DNA of 64,000 nt from Thalassorhabdomicrobium marinisediminis (GCF_003072065.1 NZ_QCYG01000001.1:124001-188000); one strand, 5' to 3'. Shown: positions 26,401-34,783, counted from the stretch's first letter. The notes: generated by a model not told the origin, from the letters alone. Program-made: numbers and translations.

Positions 26401-27341
26401 TGCCGGTGGAGCTGATGTTCATGGACCTGCCACTGCTGCGCGGGGACGAGGATCCGGTCGCCCCCTATGTCGCCACGTCCGGCATCCCGTGGCCCGGCTC
26501 GGTGGCGCTTTATTCGGCCGCGCAGGATGCGGATTACGCGCTGAACCGCCTGCTGACCGCGCCCTCGGTCATGGGGCTGACGCAGACCGAGCTGCCGCGC
26601 GCGGGGGCGGGGCTTTACGATCACGGGCCGGCCTTGCAGGTGCAGCTGATCCGCGGTGCGCTGCAATCGGTGTCCGACGCGCAGATCCTCGGCGGGGCGA
26701 ATGTGGCGGTGATCGGGGATGGCACTGCCGACAATTGGGAGGTGTTCCAGTTCGCCCAAGCCGATCTGGTGGGAGAGGAGACCTATGAGCTGCGCCGCCG
26801 GTTGCGCGGGCAGGCGGGCAGTGACGGGATCATGCCCGACGTCTGGCCTGTGGGGTCGGTCTTTGTGCTGCTGGACGGGGTGCCCGAACAGATTTCCCTG
26901 CCCGGCTCGGCCCGCGGGGTGACGCGGCATTACCGCTATGGCCCCGGCACGCGGCCGATCAGCGACCCGAGCTACCAATACCGGACCGAAGCCTTTGCCG
27001 GCGTGGGCCTGCGCCCCTATTCCGTGGCGCATCTGCGCGCCGAGCCCGAGGGCAGCGCCGTGGCGATCCGCTGGACCCGCCGCACCCGGCTGGATGGCGA
27101 CGGCTGGGACGGGCCGGACGTGCCGCTGTCGGAAGCTTACGAGCGCTACGCCGTGCGGGTGTTCCGCGACGGGGTGCAGGTGCGCGCGGCGACGACGTCG
27201 CAGCCGCAGTGGACCTACAGCGCGGCGATGCAGGCGGCGGACGGGACCGCAGGCGGGACGGCGGTGACGCGGATCGACGTGGCGCAGATCTCGGACGTGT
27301 ACGGCGAAGGCCCGTCACGGGCGGTCACGCTGGCCCGCTGA
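23421..27341 (+). CDS. GTA g15, megatron / host-specificity protein
   Basis: This 1306-residue tail tip protein is the largest gene here. A glycine-rich hydrophobic N-terminus (GTVLGIGMAAIGRAAGAAIG) is followed by a GTA TIM-barrel-like glycoside-hydrolase-fold region, about residues 430-770. Visible motifs are GFCIGSEMRSLTQIRG, IDFIGIDNYMPLSDW, KPIWFTEVGCPA and WSWDARPFPAFPGN. A phage-tail_3-type region (RAALQPLMLAYSFDAIEREG) and a C-terminal beta-rich part follow. The FTEVGCPA and GSEM glutamates resemble retained acid residues. It corresponds to RcGTA rcc01698. Confidence 0.94.
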   Translation: MATIVLSAAGMALGGSIGGTVLGIGMAAIGRAAGAAIGSAIDQRLLGGGADAVETGRIDRFRLTGASEGAAIPQLYGRMRIAGQVIWATQFQESKTTTGGGKGGPPKPKVTRYSYSVSLAIALCEGEISRVGRIWADGVEIAPDDLNLRVYTGGRDQIPDPKMEAVEGAGQVPAYRGTAYVVMEDLDLEPYGNRVPQFSFEVMRPGPDEMGADPVHDDLHDLVTGVALVPGTGEYALATTTTTLKKGFGRREVVNVNTPAGKTDYLVSMEALDAELPKANSVTMVVSWFGDDLRCAECRIKPKVEQTTTDASKMPWRVAGVPRGAAGVVPFEAGRPIYGGTPADASVIEALRDMAARGKRAVFYPFILMEQLAGNSLPNPWTGEPGQPRLPWRGRITTSLAPGQAGTPDQTAAADAEVAAFFGTAQVSDFAIDGDRVTYSGPDEWSYRRFILHYAHLCAAAGAVDGFCIGSEMRSLTQIRGANGFPAVQAMVDLAADVRAVLGPDVKIGYAADWSEYHGYQPGGGDKFYHLDPLWASDDIDFIGIDNYMPLSDWREGEDHLDASYGSIYNLDYLGANVEGGEGYDWYYHSPEAAEAQIRTPITDGLGEPWVWRYKDLRNWWLRAHHDRVNGERAPLPTAWEPGSKPIWFTEVGCPAVDKGSNEPNRFVDLKSSESGLPRASTGIRDDYIQMQFLRTIYRHYNDPDLNPVSPVTGLRMVDPERIHVWSWDARPFPAFPGNGELWSDNVNYARGHWLNGRASARPLSSVVAEICERAGVTRYDVSDLHGVVRGYVVDRVSTARAALQPLMLAYSFDAIEREGRLIFRTRDARLDAAITPGEFVYEDDAEGAVELVRAQEPEVAGRVRVAFIESDADYEVRASEAVFPDDRAQTTTGTELSLVLTSAEAQRIAERWLAEARVARDTARFALPPSRLEVGAGDVVHLPDTYGDGLFRIDQVERTDRQVLEAVRIEPAIYEPQDVTERTFNLRGFVPPVPVELMFMDLPLLRGDEDPVAPYVATSGIPWPGSVALYSAAQDADYALNRLLTAPSVMGLTQTELPRAGAGLYDHGPALQVQLIRGALQSVSDAQILGGANVAVIGDGTADNWEVFQFAQADLVGEETYELRRRLRGQAGSDGIMPDVWPVGSVFVLLDGVPEQISLPGSARGVTRHYRYGPGTRPISDPSYQYRTEAFAGVGLRPYSVAHLRAEPEGSAVAIRWTRRTRLDGDGWDGPDVPLSEAYERYAVRVFRDGVQVRAATTSQPQWTYSAAMQAADGTAGGTAVTRIDVAQISDVYGEGPSRAVTLAR

Positions 27342-27637
27342 TGCGTCAAGTGGGGTGGAGCGATCTGGACATGGCGGCGCGGGCGCTGCTGGCGCGGCCC
27401 CCGGCAGAGCGCCCCCGCGCCGCCCGCGCGATGATCGAAGCGGCCCATGTGGCCGACCTGTGGCGCAAGCGCTTCGGCACCGCCCATCCCGGCGGCGGCA
27501 CCGGGTCGCTGCACGCGGAAGCCTGTTTGCACGCGCGCCGTGCCGCGCGCCCGGGATCGCCCGAATATTGTGCGGCGCTGGCGCAGGTTCTGGCCGCGCT
27601 CGCCGCTTGGCGGGCGCGCCTGCATGACGATTTGTGA
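27341..27637 (+). CDS. Small GTA-linked protein, function unknown
   Basis: This 98-residue protein starts MRQVGWSDLDMAARALLARP at ATG 27341, overlapping the g15 stop by one base (TGATG). That overlap places it in the GTA operon. It is helical and Ala/Arg-rich, with ARAMIEAAHVADLWRKRFGT and SPEYCAALAQVLAALAAWRA. I recognise it only as a small gene seen after g15 in roseobacterial GTA clusters; no function is known to me. Two Cys residues flank an HAEACLHARRAAR segment. Confidence 0.75.
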   Translation: MRQVGWSDLDMAARALLARPPAERPRAARAMIEAAHVADLWRKRFGTAHPGGGTGSLHAEACLHARRAARPGSPEYCAALAQVLAALAAWRARLHDDL

Positions 27638-27713
27638 TCACCCGCGCCACCGGTTTCATCTTGGATTTTGCAGCCGTTTCGCGGTAGGAGGGGCCCGAAA
27701 GAGAGGTGCGCCC

Positions 27714-28523
27714 ATGGCCCGGACCAACCCAAAACTCGCCCAGATCGACCCCGTCTGGCAGCGCATCTGCCGCGAGGCCGAGGAGGCGATCGCCGATGAG
27801 CCGTTGATCGGCGGCTTCGTGCACACCTCGGTCCTGCATCACAAATCGCTGCAAAACGCGCTGGCCTACCGGATTTCGATGAAGCTCGCCTCGTCCGAGA
27901 TGTCCGACCAGATGCTGCGCGAGATTGCCGATGCGGCCTATGCCGACGATCCCGATCTGGCCGAGGCCGCCCGCGCCGACATCGTGGCGATCTTCGACCG
28001 CGACCCCGCCTGCCTGCGGTTTCTGCAACCGTTGTTGTTCTTCAAGGGATTTCAGGCGGTGCAGGCGTATCGGCTTGGCAATTATCTTTGGAAACAGGGC
28101 CGCCGCGATCTGGCCTATTACGTGCAGATGCGCGTGTCGGAGATTTTCGGCGTCGACATTCACCCCGGGGCCGCCATCGGCAAGGGGCTGATGATCGACC
28201 ACGCCCATTCCATCGTCATCGGCGAGACGGCGGTGGTCGGCGACAACGTGTCGATGCTGCATTCGGTAACGCTGGGCGGCACCGGCAAAGAGGAAGAGGA
28301 CCGGCACCCGAAGATCGGTGACGGCGTGCTGATCGGGGCCGGGGCCAAAGTGCTGGGCAACATCCGCGTGGGCGAATGCAGCCGCATTGCCGCCGGATCG
28401 GTCGTGCTCGACCATGTGGCGGCGAAAAAGACCGTCGCGGGGGTGCCGGCGAAGGTGGTGGGCGAAGCGGGCTGTTCGCAGCCGTCGCGGACCATGGATC
28501 AGTTGTTGCGCACCCACGGGTAG
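27714..28523 (+). CDS. cysE: Serine O-acetyltransferase
   Basis: It makes O-acetylserine from serine and acetyl-CoA, the first step of cysteine synthesis. The 269-residue protein starts MARTNPKLAQIDPVWQRI at ATG 27714 (GAGAGG upstream). An N-terminal helical domain is followed by left-handed hexapeptide repeats, with the active region DIHPGAAIGKGLMIDHAHSI and VSMLHSVTLGGTGKEEEDRH. The C-terminal inhibition tail (SQPSRTMDQLLRTHG) is typical. It sits at the 3' end of the GTA cluster, the same order as in Rhodobacter capsulatus. Its own spacing of 76 bases suggests a separate promoter. Confidence 0.96.
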   Translation: MARTNPKLAQIDPVWQRICREAEEAIADEPLIGGFVHTSVLHHKSLQNALAYRISMKLASSEMSDQMLREIADAAYADDPDLAEAARADIVAIFDRDPACLRFLQPLLFFKGFQAVQAYRLGNYLWKQGRRDLAYYVQMRVSEIFGVDIHPGAAIGKGLMIDHAHSIVIGETAVVGDNVSMLHSVTLGGTGKEEEDRHPKIGDGVLIGAGAKVLGNIRVGECSRIAAGSVVLDHVAAKKTVAGVPAKVVGEAGCSQPSRTMDQLLRTHG

Positions 28524-28550
28524 GCGTGCGGCTTGGCGGGACGAAAGAGG

Positions 28551-28607
28551 GGGGGCAGCCCCCCGTCCTGCGGACTCCCCCCGGGATATTTTTCAAGCAA
28601 AGATGAG
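28551..28607 (+). repeat. Dispersed intergenic repeat, family A copy 1
   Basis: A GC hairpin GGGGGC-AG-CCCCC is followed by CCTGCGG, then the constant block CCCGGGATATTTTT and CAAGCAAAGATGAG. It is nearly identical to 57133-57189 and lies between convergent cysE and pdhC. Confidence 0.85.
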
Positions 28608-28626
28608 GCGGGGGGCGAATGAATAA

Positions 28627-28651
28627 GGCCGCCGGGGTGGGTCCGGCGGCC
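28627..28651. terminator. Candidate terminator between cysE and pdhC
   Basis: A 9-bp stem GGCCGCCGG/CCGGCGGCC with loop GGTGGGT is flanked by weak T-rich tails on both strands (CTTGTGTTT on plus, TTATTCATT on minus). It lies between convergent genes. Confidence 0.55.
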
Positions 28652-28674
28652 CTTGTGTTTCGGCGTGTGCTGCC

Positions 28675-30018
28675 TTAGGCGAGCATGCCCATGGGGTTTT
28701 CGAGGTGCGTCTTGATCGCGTTGAGCAGGTTCGCCCCCAGCGCCCCGTCGATCACCCGGTGATCAACCGAGAGCGTGGTGGACATGACCGTTGCGACCTT
28801 GAGCTCTCCGTCTTCGCCGACCACGGGCTTTTTCGCGCCGGCCCCGACCGCGAGGATCGCGGCGTGGGGCGGGTTGATGATCGCGTCGAAGTTGTCGATG
28901 CCGAACATGCCGAGGTTGGAGATCGCGAAGCTGCCGCCCTGATATTCATGCGGCGCGAGCTTGCGGTCGCGGGCGCGGGCGGCGAGGTCTTTCATCTGGG
29001 TGCTGAGCGAGGACAGGGATCGGGATTCTGCGTCCTGCAGCACCGGCGTGAAGAGCCCACCTTCGATGGCCACGGCCACCGCCACGTCCGAGGCTTTCAT
29101 CCTCAGCACGCGGTCCCCGGCCCAGACGGCGTTGGCGTCCGGCACCTCTTGCAAAGCGAGCGCGCAGGCCTTGATGATGAAGTCGTTGACGCTGAGCTTC
29201 ACGCCGCGGTCTTCCAGCGTTTTGTTGAGCTGGCTGCGGAACTTCAGCAGGGCATCGAGTTCGATGTCGCGGCGCAGGTAGAAATGCGGCACGGTCTGCT
29301 TGGCTTCGACCAGACGGGTGGCGATGACCTTGCGCATCCCGTCAAGCGAGACCTCTTCGTAGTCGCGGCCCTGATACATCGCGGCGACCTGATCGGCGCC
29401 CATGCCCGTGGGCATCGCGGGTTTTTGGCCTTCGGTCTTGGCCGCGGGGGCCTCGGCCTTGGCGGCTTTCGGCTGGGCGGTCGCGTTTTCAACATCGACC
29501 TTGATGATCCGTCCGCGCGGGCCGGAGCCTTCGATCTGCGCCAGATCGAGGCCTTTGTCCTTGGCGATACGGCGGGCCAGCGGGGTGGCGAAGATGCGGT
29601 CTCCGTCCTTGCCGGCGGGGGGCGAAGAGGCGGCGGGGGTCGCATCTGTCGCGCCCTTGCCGTAGCCCTTGGCGGGCGCGGTCTTCTCGCTCGCCCCGGC
29701 GGGGGGCGCATCGGACGCGGTGTCGGCGGAGGACGTGTCGGCGGGTGTGGAGGCGGAGGCGCTGCTCATATCCTCACCCTCTTCGCCGATGAGGGCGATG
29801 GGGGAATTGACCTTCACGCCCTCAGTGCCCTCGGCCACCAGCAGCTTGCCGATGACGCCTTCCTCGACGGCCTCGAACTCCATCGTCGCCTTGTCGGTCT
29901 CGATCTCGGCCAGAAGGTCGCCCGACTGCACGGTGTCGCCCTCTTTCACCAGCCATTTCGCCAGCGTGCCTTCCTCCATCGTGGGGGACAGCGCGGGCAT
30001 GAGAATTTCGGTTGCCAT
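28675..30018 (-). CDS. pdhC: Pyruvate dehydrogenase E2, dihydrolipoamide acetyltransferase
   Basis: This 447-residue core subunit transfers acetyl from lipoamide to CoA. One lipoyl domain (about residues 1-80, lipoyl Lys in ETDKATMEF) is followed by an Ala/Pro/Ser linker. A peripheral subunit-binding domain ([20 protein letters not shown]) leads to the catalytic domain, which ends with the active-site His motif [20 protein letters not shown]. It is the last gene of pdhA-sulfotransferase-pdhB-pdhC, 12 bases after pdhB. No E3 (lpd) gene is present in this window. Confidence 0.97.
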   Translation of the reverse strand: MATEILMPALSPTMEEGTLAKWLVKEGDTVQSGDLLAEIETDKATMEFEAVEEGVIGKLLVAEGTEGVKVNSPIALIGEEGEDMSSASASTPADTSSADTASDAPPAGASEKTAPAKGYGKGATDATPAASSPPAGKDGDRIFATPLARRIAKDKGLDLAQIEGSGPRGRIIKVDVENATAQPKAAKAEAPAAKTEGQKPAMPTGMGADQVAAMYQGRDYEEVSLDGMRKVIATRLVEAKQTVPHFYLRRDIELDALLKFRSQLNKTLEDRGVKLSVNDFIIKACALALQEVPDANAVWAGDRVLRMKASDVAVAVAIEGGLFTPVLQDAESRSLSSLSTQMKDLAARARDRKLAPHEYQGGSFAISNLGMFGIDNFDAIINPPHAAILAVGAGAKKPVVGEDGELKVATVMSTTLSVDHRVIDGALGANLLNAIKTHLENPMGMLA

Positions 30019-30030
30019 TGTCTGTTCTCC

Positions 30031-31410
30031 TTAACGGTAGGTGACTTGGTTCACGGCCTCGATCACCTCATCAGTGGTGATCAGGGCGTGTTTTTCGAGG
30101 TTCGCGGCATAGGGCATCGGCACGTCCTTGCCGGTGCAGTTGATCACCGGCGCGTCGAGGTAGTCGAAGGCCTGCTGCATGATCGTGGCACCGAGGTGGT
30201 TGCCGATGGAGCCCACGGGCCAGCCTTCCTCAACCGTGACGCAACGATTTGTTTTCTTTACACTTTCCAGAACGGTGCCATAGTCGATGGGGCGCAGGGT
30301 GCGCAGGTCGATCACCTCGGCCGAGACGCCATCCTGAGCCAGCTTTTCAGCGGCCTCCATGGCGTATTGCATGCCGATGCCGAAGCTGACGATGGTCACG
30401 TCGGTGCCTTCCACGGCCACGCGGGCCTTGCCGAAGGGGATGGTGAAATCGTCGATCTTGGGCACCTCGAACGAGCGGCCATAAAGGATCTCGTTCTCGA
30501 GGAAGATGATCGGGTTGGGGTCGCGGATCGCGGTTTTCAGCAGGCCTTTCGCGTCGGCGGCGGTGTAGGGCATCACGACCTTGAGGCCGGGGACCATGGC
30601 ATACCACGCCGCGTAATCCTGCGAGTGCTGGGCCGCCACGCGCGCCGCAGCGCCATTGGCCCCGCGGAACACCATGGGCGCGCCCATCTGGCCGCCAGAC
30701 ATGTAGAGCGTTTTGGCGGCGGAGTTGATGATCTGGTCCATGGCCTGCATGGCGAAGTTCCAGGTCATGAATTCGACGATCGGCCGCAAGCCGCCGAAGG
30801 CCGCGCCGACCGCAACGCCAGTGAAGCCATGTTCGGTGATCGGCGTGTCGATCACGCGTTTTTCGCCGAACTTGTCGAGCAGGCCCTGACTGATCTTGTA
30901 GGCACCCTGATACTCGGCGACCTCTTCGCCCATCAGGAACACGGTGTCGTCGCGCTCCATCTCTTCGACCATGGCTTCGTTCAAAGCCTCGCGCACGGTC
31001 ATCGTCTTCATCTCGGTGCCTTCGGGATAGTCCGGCGAGCGGTCCGAGGGGGCGAAGTCGATGGCGCCCGAGCCGCTGTCGGAGCGGGCGACGGCGGGGG
31101 CGGCGGGTTCGTCGGAGGGGGTGGCCTCGGCAGAGGCGGTAGAGGAGGCAGCGGCCTCCATGTCTTCGCCTTCTTCGCCGACGATGGCGATGGGGGTGTT
31201 CACTTTCACGCCCTCGGTGCCTTCGGCGACAAGGATCTTGCCGATCACGCCGTCATCGACGGCTTCGAATTCCATCGTTGCCTTGTCGGTCTCGATCTCG
31301 GCGATGATATCGCCGGATTTCACCTCGTCGCCTTCTTTGACAAGCCATTTGGCGAGCGTGCCTTCCTCCATAGTGGGGGAGAGGGCGGGCATGAGTAGTT
31401 CAGTAGCCAT
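30031..31410 (-). CDS. pdhB: Pyruvate dehydrogenase E1 beta with N-terminal lipoyl domain
   Basis: This 459-residue protein has a lipoyl domain (residues 1-80, ETDKATMEF) and a linker, then a transketolase-type E1-beta from about residue 130 ([60 protein letters not shown]). The lipoyl fusion is usual for Alphaproteobacteria but absent from enteric E1. The lipoyl domain is almost identical to that of pdhC, pointing to a past duplication or ongoing gene conversion. It is separated from pdhA by the sulfotransferase gene. Confidence 0.97.
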   Translation of the reverse strand: MATELLMPALSPTMEEGTLAKWLVKEGDEVKSGDIIAEIETDKATMEFEAVDDGVIGKILVAEGTEGVKVNTPIAIVGEEGEDMEAAASSTASAEATPSDEPAAPAVARSDSGSGAIDFAPSDRSPDYPEGTEMKTMTVREALNEAMVEEMERDDTVFLMGEEVAEYQGAYKISQGLLDKFGEKRVIDTPITEHGFTGVAVGAAFGGLRPIVEFMTWNFAMQAMDQIINSAAKTLYMSGGQMGAPMVFRGANGAAARVAAQHSQDYAAWYAMVPGLKVVMPYTAADAKGLLKTAIRDPNPIIFLENEILYGRSFEVPKIDDFTIPFGKARVAVEGTDVTIVSFGIGMQYAMEAAEKLAQDGVSAEVIDLRTLRPIDYGTVLESVKKTNRCVTVEEGWPVGSIGNHLGATIMQQAFDYLDAPVINCTGKDVPMPYAANLEKHALITTDEVIEAVNQVTYR

Positions 31411-31445
31411 AAATGTGCCTCTTATGTCGTCTGGTGTTGCAGTGT

Positions 31446-32195
31446 CTACGGCGCTGATGCGTGACCTGGCGCTGCGGTTGATGTGTGAAGGTGCCGGTCA
31501 TCGGCATAGTAATCGTCGACAAAGCGCCGCACGGGGCCCTCTGTCAGCTCCGGCAGCACGCGCCAATCCGAAACCTTCTGTTCCGGCTTCGCCAGATTAA
31601 GCAACCGGCGCAGCCCGCGGCGGGAAGACCGTCCCCCGCTTGTAGATTGATTGCGGCGACGGGATGACAGACGTTTACCAGTCACCTGCTCTATGTGCTG
31701 CAAAGCTGCGGTGTAATCTTCCAACCGGAAGATATCTGCCACGATCTGTTGATCATCTACGTAGAAAAACGCCTTCTGCTTCGAGAAATGGCAATACTCC
31801 GCAGGCGCACATTCCGGCCGCGCCTCGATAGCGCGCAGCACTTCGTCAATCAGGCCTTTGCGTTCGGTATCGCTGTAGCTGTCTAAAGCGCGATCGCGAA
31901 ACCGGCGCGTGTGTTCGGCCAAAGCAGAGCCGAACCGTTGCACCGGATCCCTGACCAGTCCGAAGGCTTTGACCTTTTGCACAATCGCAAGATCCTCGGA
32001 GAAAAACCGCGCCATGACAGGTAGCGTGACATGGCCCATATCAACAGTGCCATACCCCGGCAAAACATGCGTCCTCGCCTTATATTTGCCACCCGTCTCA
32101 TCATAACGCATCAGTTGCTTGCGCACAGACGATCCTCCCGCTTTGGGATTGTGGATGAAGGCAAAGCCCCGGGACTGTGCGAGCACATGCGTCAT
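31446..32195 (-). CDS. Sulfotransferase-family protein inside the pdh operon
   Basis: This 249-residue cytosolic protein has a P-loop-like PAPS-binding motif near the start, [19 protein letters not shown] (5'-phosphosulfate loop). A central [20 protein letters not shown] carries the Arg and Ser of the 3'-phosphate site. The C-terminal [20 protein letters not shown] is the usual ending of sulfotransferase family 2. There is no signal peptide. Its ATG begins two bases after the pdhA stop and 35 bases separate it from pdhB, so it is co-transcribed. Two of its 60-base lines that I counted have 52% and 43% G+C, against 57% for one in pdhB, suggesting acquisition. The acceptor is unknown. Confidence 0.85.
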   Translation of the reverse strand: MTHVLAQSRGFAFIHNPKAGGSSVRKQLMRYDETGGKYKARTHVLPGYGTVDMGHVTLPVMARFFSEDLAIVQKVKAFGLVRDPVQRFGSALAEHTRRFRDRALDSYSDTERKGLIDEVLRAIEARPECAPAEYCHFSKQKAFFYVDDQQIVADIFRLEDYTAALQHIEQVTGKRLSSRRRNQSTSGGRSSRRGLRRLLNLAKPEQKVSDWRVLPELTEGPVRRFVDDYYADDRHLHTSTAAPGHASAP

Positions 32196-32197
32196 CT

Positions 32198-33214
32198 CTA
32201 GCTTGCGCTGGCCTGCGGAAGATCGTCGGCGTAGATGTCTGTCCAGAGTTCGCTGAGGTCCGGCTCGGGGCTTTCCTTGGCGAATTCGGCGCTTTCGTTG
32301 ACGACGGCCTTGATGTCCTTGTCGATGGCCTTGAGGTCATCTTCGCTCGCGTGTTTGCCGGTGAGCAGCAGGTCGCGGACCTGTTCGATGGGGTCGCGTT
32401 CGTCGCGCATCTTCTGCACCTCGTCACGGGTGCGGTATTTGGCGGGGTCCGACATGGAGTGGCCGCGGTAGCGGTAGGTTTTGACCTCAAGCACGTAGGG
32501 GCCCTTGCCCGCGCGGCAGTGGGCGACGGCTTTTTCCGAGGCTTCCTTGACCGCCAGCACGTTCATGCCGTCGACAATCTCGCCGGGGATGCCGAAGGCT
32601 TCGCCGCGGGTGTAGAGGTCGGGGGTGGAGGTGGACCGCTTCTGGCTGGTGCCCATGGCGTATTGGTTGTTCTCGATCACGAAGATCACCGGAAGATCCC
32701 AGAGCGCCGCCATGTTAAAGGTTTCGTAGATCTGGCCCTGATTGGCCGCGCCGTCGCCGAAATAGGTGAAGGTGACGTTGTCGTTGCCTTTATATTTGTC
32801 CGAGAAGGCAAGGCCCGCCCCCAGCGGCACCTGCGCGCCGACGATGCCGTGGCCGCCGTAGAAATGCTTCTCGGACGAGAACATGTGCATCGAGCCGCCC
32901 TTGCCCTTGGAGTAGCCGCCCTCACGTCCGGTGAGTTCGGCCATCACCCCCTTGGGGTCCATGCCGCAGGCCAGCATGTGGCCGTGGTCGCGATAGGAGG
33001 TGATGCGCTTGTCCCCCTCTTTCGCGGCGGCCTCGAGCCCGACGACGACGGCTTCCTGACCGATGTAGAGGTGACAGAACCCGCCGATCAGGCCCATGCC
33101 GTAAAGCTGGCCGGCCTTTTCCTCGAATCGACGGATGAGAAGCATGTCCCGATAATATTCAAGGAGCTCTTCGGCAGAAACGTTTGATTTCTTTTGCGAT
33201 TTCTTGGCGGCCAT
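32198..33214 (-). CDS. pdhA: Pyruvate dehydrogenase E1 alpha
   Basis: It decarboxylates pyruvate with thiamine diphosphate. The 338-residue protein starts at ATG 33214 after GAGGGAGGACCC. The family signatures are LLIRRFEEKAGQLYGMGLIG, FCHLYIGQEAVVVGLEAA, and the ThDP/Mg motif GDGAANQGQIYETFNMAALW (about residues 170-189). The phosphorylation-loop region YRYRGHSMSDPAKYRTRDEV follows. It is the first gene of the operon, with an operator-like palindrome on its promoter (33242-33259). Confidence 0.97.
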   Translation of the reverse strand: MAAKKSQKKSNVSAEELLEYYRDMLLIRRFEEKAGQLYGMGLIGGFCHLYIGQEAVVVGLEAAAKEGDKRITSYRDHGHMLACGMDPKGVMAELTGREGGYSKGKGGSMHMFSSEKHFYGGHGIVGAQVPLGAGLAFSDKYKGNDNVTFTYFGDGAANQGQIYETFNMAALWDLPVIFVIENNQYAMGTSQKRSTSTPDLYTRGEAFGIPGEIVDGMNVLAVKEASEKAVAHCRAGKGPYVLEVKTYRYRGHSMSDPAKYRTRDEVQKMRDERDPIEQVRDLLLTGKHASEDDLKAIDKDIKAVVNESAEFAKESPEPDLSELWTDIYADDLPQASAS

Positions 33215-33241
33215 GGGTCCTCCCTCGGGGCTGCGGAAAAG

Positions 33242-33279
33242 TAGTTTAACATTAAACTATCTTCTACAGCGATTGACAG
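33242..33279 (-). promoter_or_regulatory. pdhA promoter with overlapping palindromic operator
   Basis: On the minus strand CTGTCA (33279-33274) and TTTAAT (33256-33251) lie 17 bases apart, a plausible -35/-10 pair. The -10 lies inside an 18-base palindrome, TAGTTTAA-CA-TTAAACTA (33242-33259), 28 bases before the pdhA ATG. A dimeric repressor bound here would block RNA polymerase. The regulator is not identifiable from the window. Confidence 0.6.
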
Positions 33280-33397
33280 GAAAAATCGACACACAATCTG
33301 ACGTGCGGTAATTTTCCTTGCCCAGCAGGGCAATTCGCGCCTGACGGCGCTGGCGCGAGGGGAAGGGCCGGACGGGACAGGCGGCGCGGGTGCGCGG

Positions 33398-33712
33398 TTA
33401 GCGGATCACGATTTCGTCGGCGCGGACCATGCCCAGCACGTCGCGGGCGCGTTCGTCGAGCAGGTCCAGATCAAGGTAGGTGTCGCTGAGCCGGCGGGTG
33501 AGGTTTTCCAGCCGCGCCACGTCGGCCTGCACCAGCGCCAGCTCTTCGGTGAGCGCGCGAGCCTCGGCGTCGATCTCGGCGCGTTTGAACACGCCGTAAT
33601 CGCCCTGCACCGCGGCGAAGGTGAAGTAGAGCCCCAGCATCAGGGTGCCTGCGAAATAGAGAAGAACCCCCATCGGGGCGCGGTTCACTCGGGTCATCTG
33701 GGTCTGCCTCAT
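33398..33712 (-). CDS. ftsB: Cell division protein FtsB (septum formation initiator)
   Basis: This 104-residue bitopic protein has a short N-terminus, a membrane helix (APMGVLLYFAGTLMLGLYFT), and a periplasmic coiled coil (EIDAEARALTEELALVQADV, ARLENLTRRLSDTYLDLDLL). It ends with DERARDVLGMVRADEIVIR. It works with FtsL and FtsQ at the divisome. ATG 33712 has AGAGG eight bases upstream, but that sequence sits in a 6-bp hairpin GCGGCC/GGCCGC. MTRVN at 33697 is an alternative start. It lies between pdhA and fba on the same strand. Confidence 0.9.
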   Translation of the reverse strand: MRQTQMTRVNRAPMGVLLYFAGTLMLGLYFTFAAVQGDYGVFKRAEIDAEARALTEELALVQADVARLENLTRRLSDTYLDLDLLDERARDVLGMVRADEIVIR

Positions 33713-33836
33713 GTTTGCGGCCTCTGGGGGCCGCTTGCGGGCAGAATCGCACAAATGATTCGCCTTGGGAATCCCCTTTATGTAGGGGCGCGACCCTTTG
33801 CCGGTGGCAGATGCAGGTTTTGCCGGACCGTTTGGC

Positions 33837-34724
33837 TCAGGCGACCGAGGCTGCGTGAATGCTCGCGATCGCGCGGCCCAGTGTGGCGTTGAACTCCGCG
33901 TCGGACTGGTGCGCCGAAAGCCCTTCGGTCAACGCCCGGCTGAAGCTGGCAATCACGCCGGGGTTCTGTGCCAGACGGGCGTTCGCCTCGTCCCGGTCAT
34001 AGCCCCCCGACAGCGCCACCACCTTGAGGCAGTTGGGATGATCCACAAAGGGCTGATACTGGCCGGGGGTTTCCGGCAGGGTCAGCTTCAGCATGACCTG
34101 CTGGCCCTCGGGCAGGGCGTCCAGATGGCGCAGGATGGTCTGGGTGACCATCTCTTCGATCTGCGCCTTGTCGGTGGCCTTGATGTTCACCTCGGGCTCG
34201 AGGATCGGCATCAGGCCGTGGCCATAGACCTGCGCCCCAAGCGCGAACTGCTGGGCCACGATGGCGTTGATCCCGTCTTCGTTGGCCGCATGGATGACCG
34301 AGCGTTCCTTGGTGCCGAAGATGCCGCCCTTGGCCGCCCGCTCAAGCAGGTGATCAAGGTTCGGGATCGGCTTCATCATCTGCACGCCGTCCTTTTCCTC
34401 CTCAAGGCCCTTGTCGATCTTGAGGAAGGGGACCACGCCGTTGTCTTCCCAGAGCGCCTTGGCCGAGGGTTTGCCGCCGATCTCGCGGTCCATCGTCATC
34501 TCGAACAGGATCGCGCCGATCACCTTGTCGCCGTTGAAATCCGGCGCGTTGACGATGCGGGCGCGCATCTCGTGGATCAGGTCGAACATCTGGTCGTCGT
34601 TGGCATAGGCATCCTCGGACACGCCGTAAGCCTTGAGCGCCTTGGGCGTGGAGCCGCCCGACTGGTCGAGCGCTGCGATGAAGCCTTGGCCGTTGCGGAT
34701 CTGGTCTGTCATGGCGGAGGTCAT
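33837..34724 (-). CDS. fba: Fructose-bisphosphate aldolase, class I
   Basis: It cleaves or forms fructose 1,6-bisphosphate. The 295-residue bacterial class I aldolase starts MTSAMTDQIRNGQGFIAALD, with the family pattern ALDQSGGSTPKALKAYG, GVVPFLKIDKGLEEEKDGVQ (Lys residues of the active site), LMPILEPEVNIKATDKAQIE, and VVALSGGYDRDEAN for phosphate binding. No metal-site histidine cluster of class II is seen. It is downstream of pgk on the same strand, with a 116-base gap containing an operator-like sequence. Confidence 0.93.
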   Translation of the reverse strand: MTSAMTDQIRNGQGFIAALDQSGGSTPKALKAYGVSEDAYANDDQMFDLIHEMRARIVNAPDFNGDKVIGAILFEMTMDREIGGKPSAKALWEDNGVVPFLKIDKGLEEEKDGVQMMKPIPNLDHLLERAAKGGIFGTKERSVIHAANEDGINAIVAQQFALGAQVYGHGLMPILEPEVNIKATDKAQIEEMVTQTILRHLDALPEGQQVMLKLTLPETPGQYQPFVDHPNCLKVVALSGGYDRDEANARLAQNPGVIASFSRALTEGLSAHQSDAEFNATLGRAIASIHAASVA

Positions 34725-34783
34725 CGGGGCGTCCTTTCAGTTGTGTTTCCAGCGTCATACGGGAGGCGGGCGGGGCCGACAAT

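Noticed and set aside
23304-27032. A 1242-codon minus-strand ORF opposite GTA g15
   Set aside because: It is a third-position G+C artefact on the opposite strand of a known GTA gene, with low-complexity His/Arg/Gly composition.
13316-27341. Interpretation as an integrated prophage
   Set aside because: No integrase, repressor, replication or lysis genes and no att-like repeats. Gene content and order match the GTA family next to cysE.
28705-31398. A long plus-strand ORF (897 codons) over pdhC/pdhB
   Set aside because: It is a shadow of the high-G+C antisense frame. The minus-strand translations are clear PDH subunits with intact motifs.
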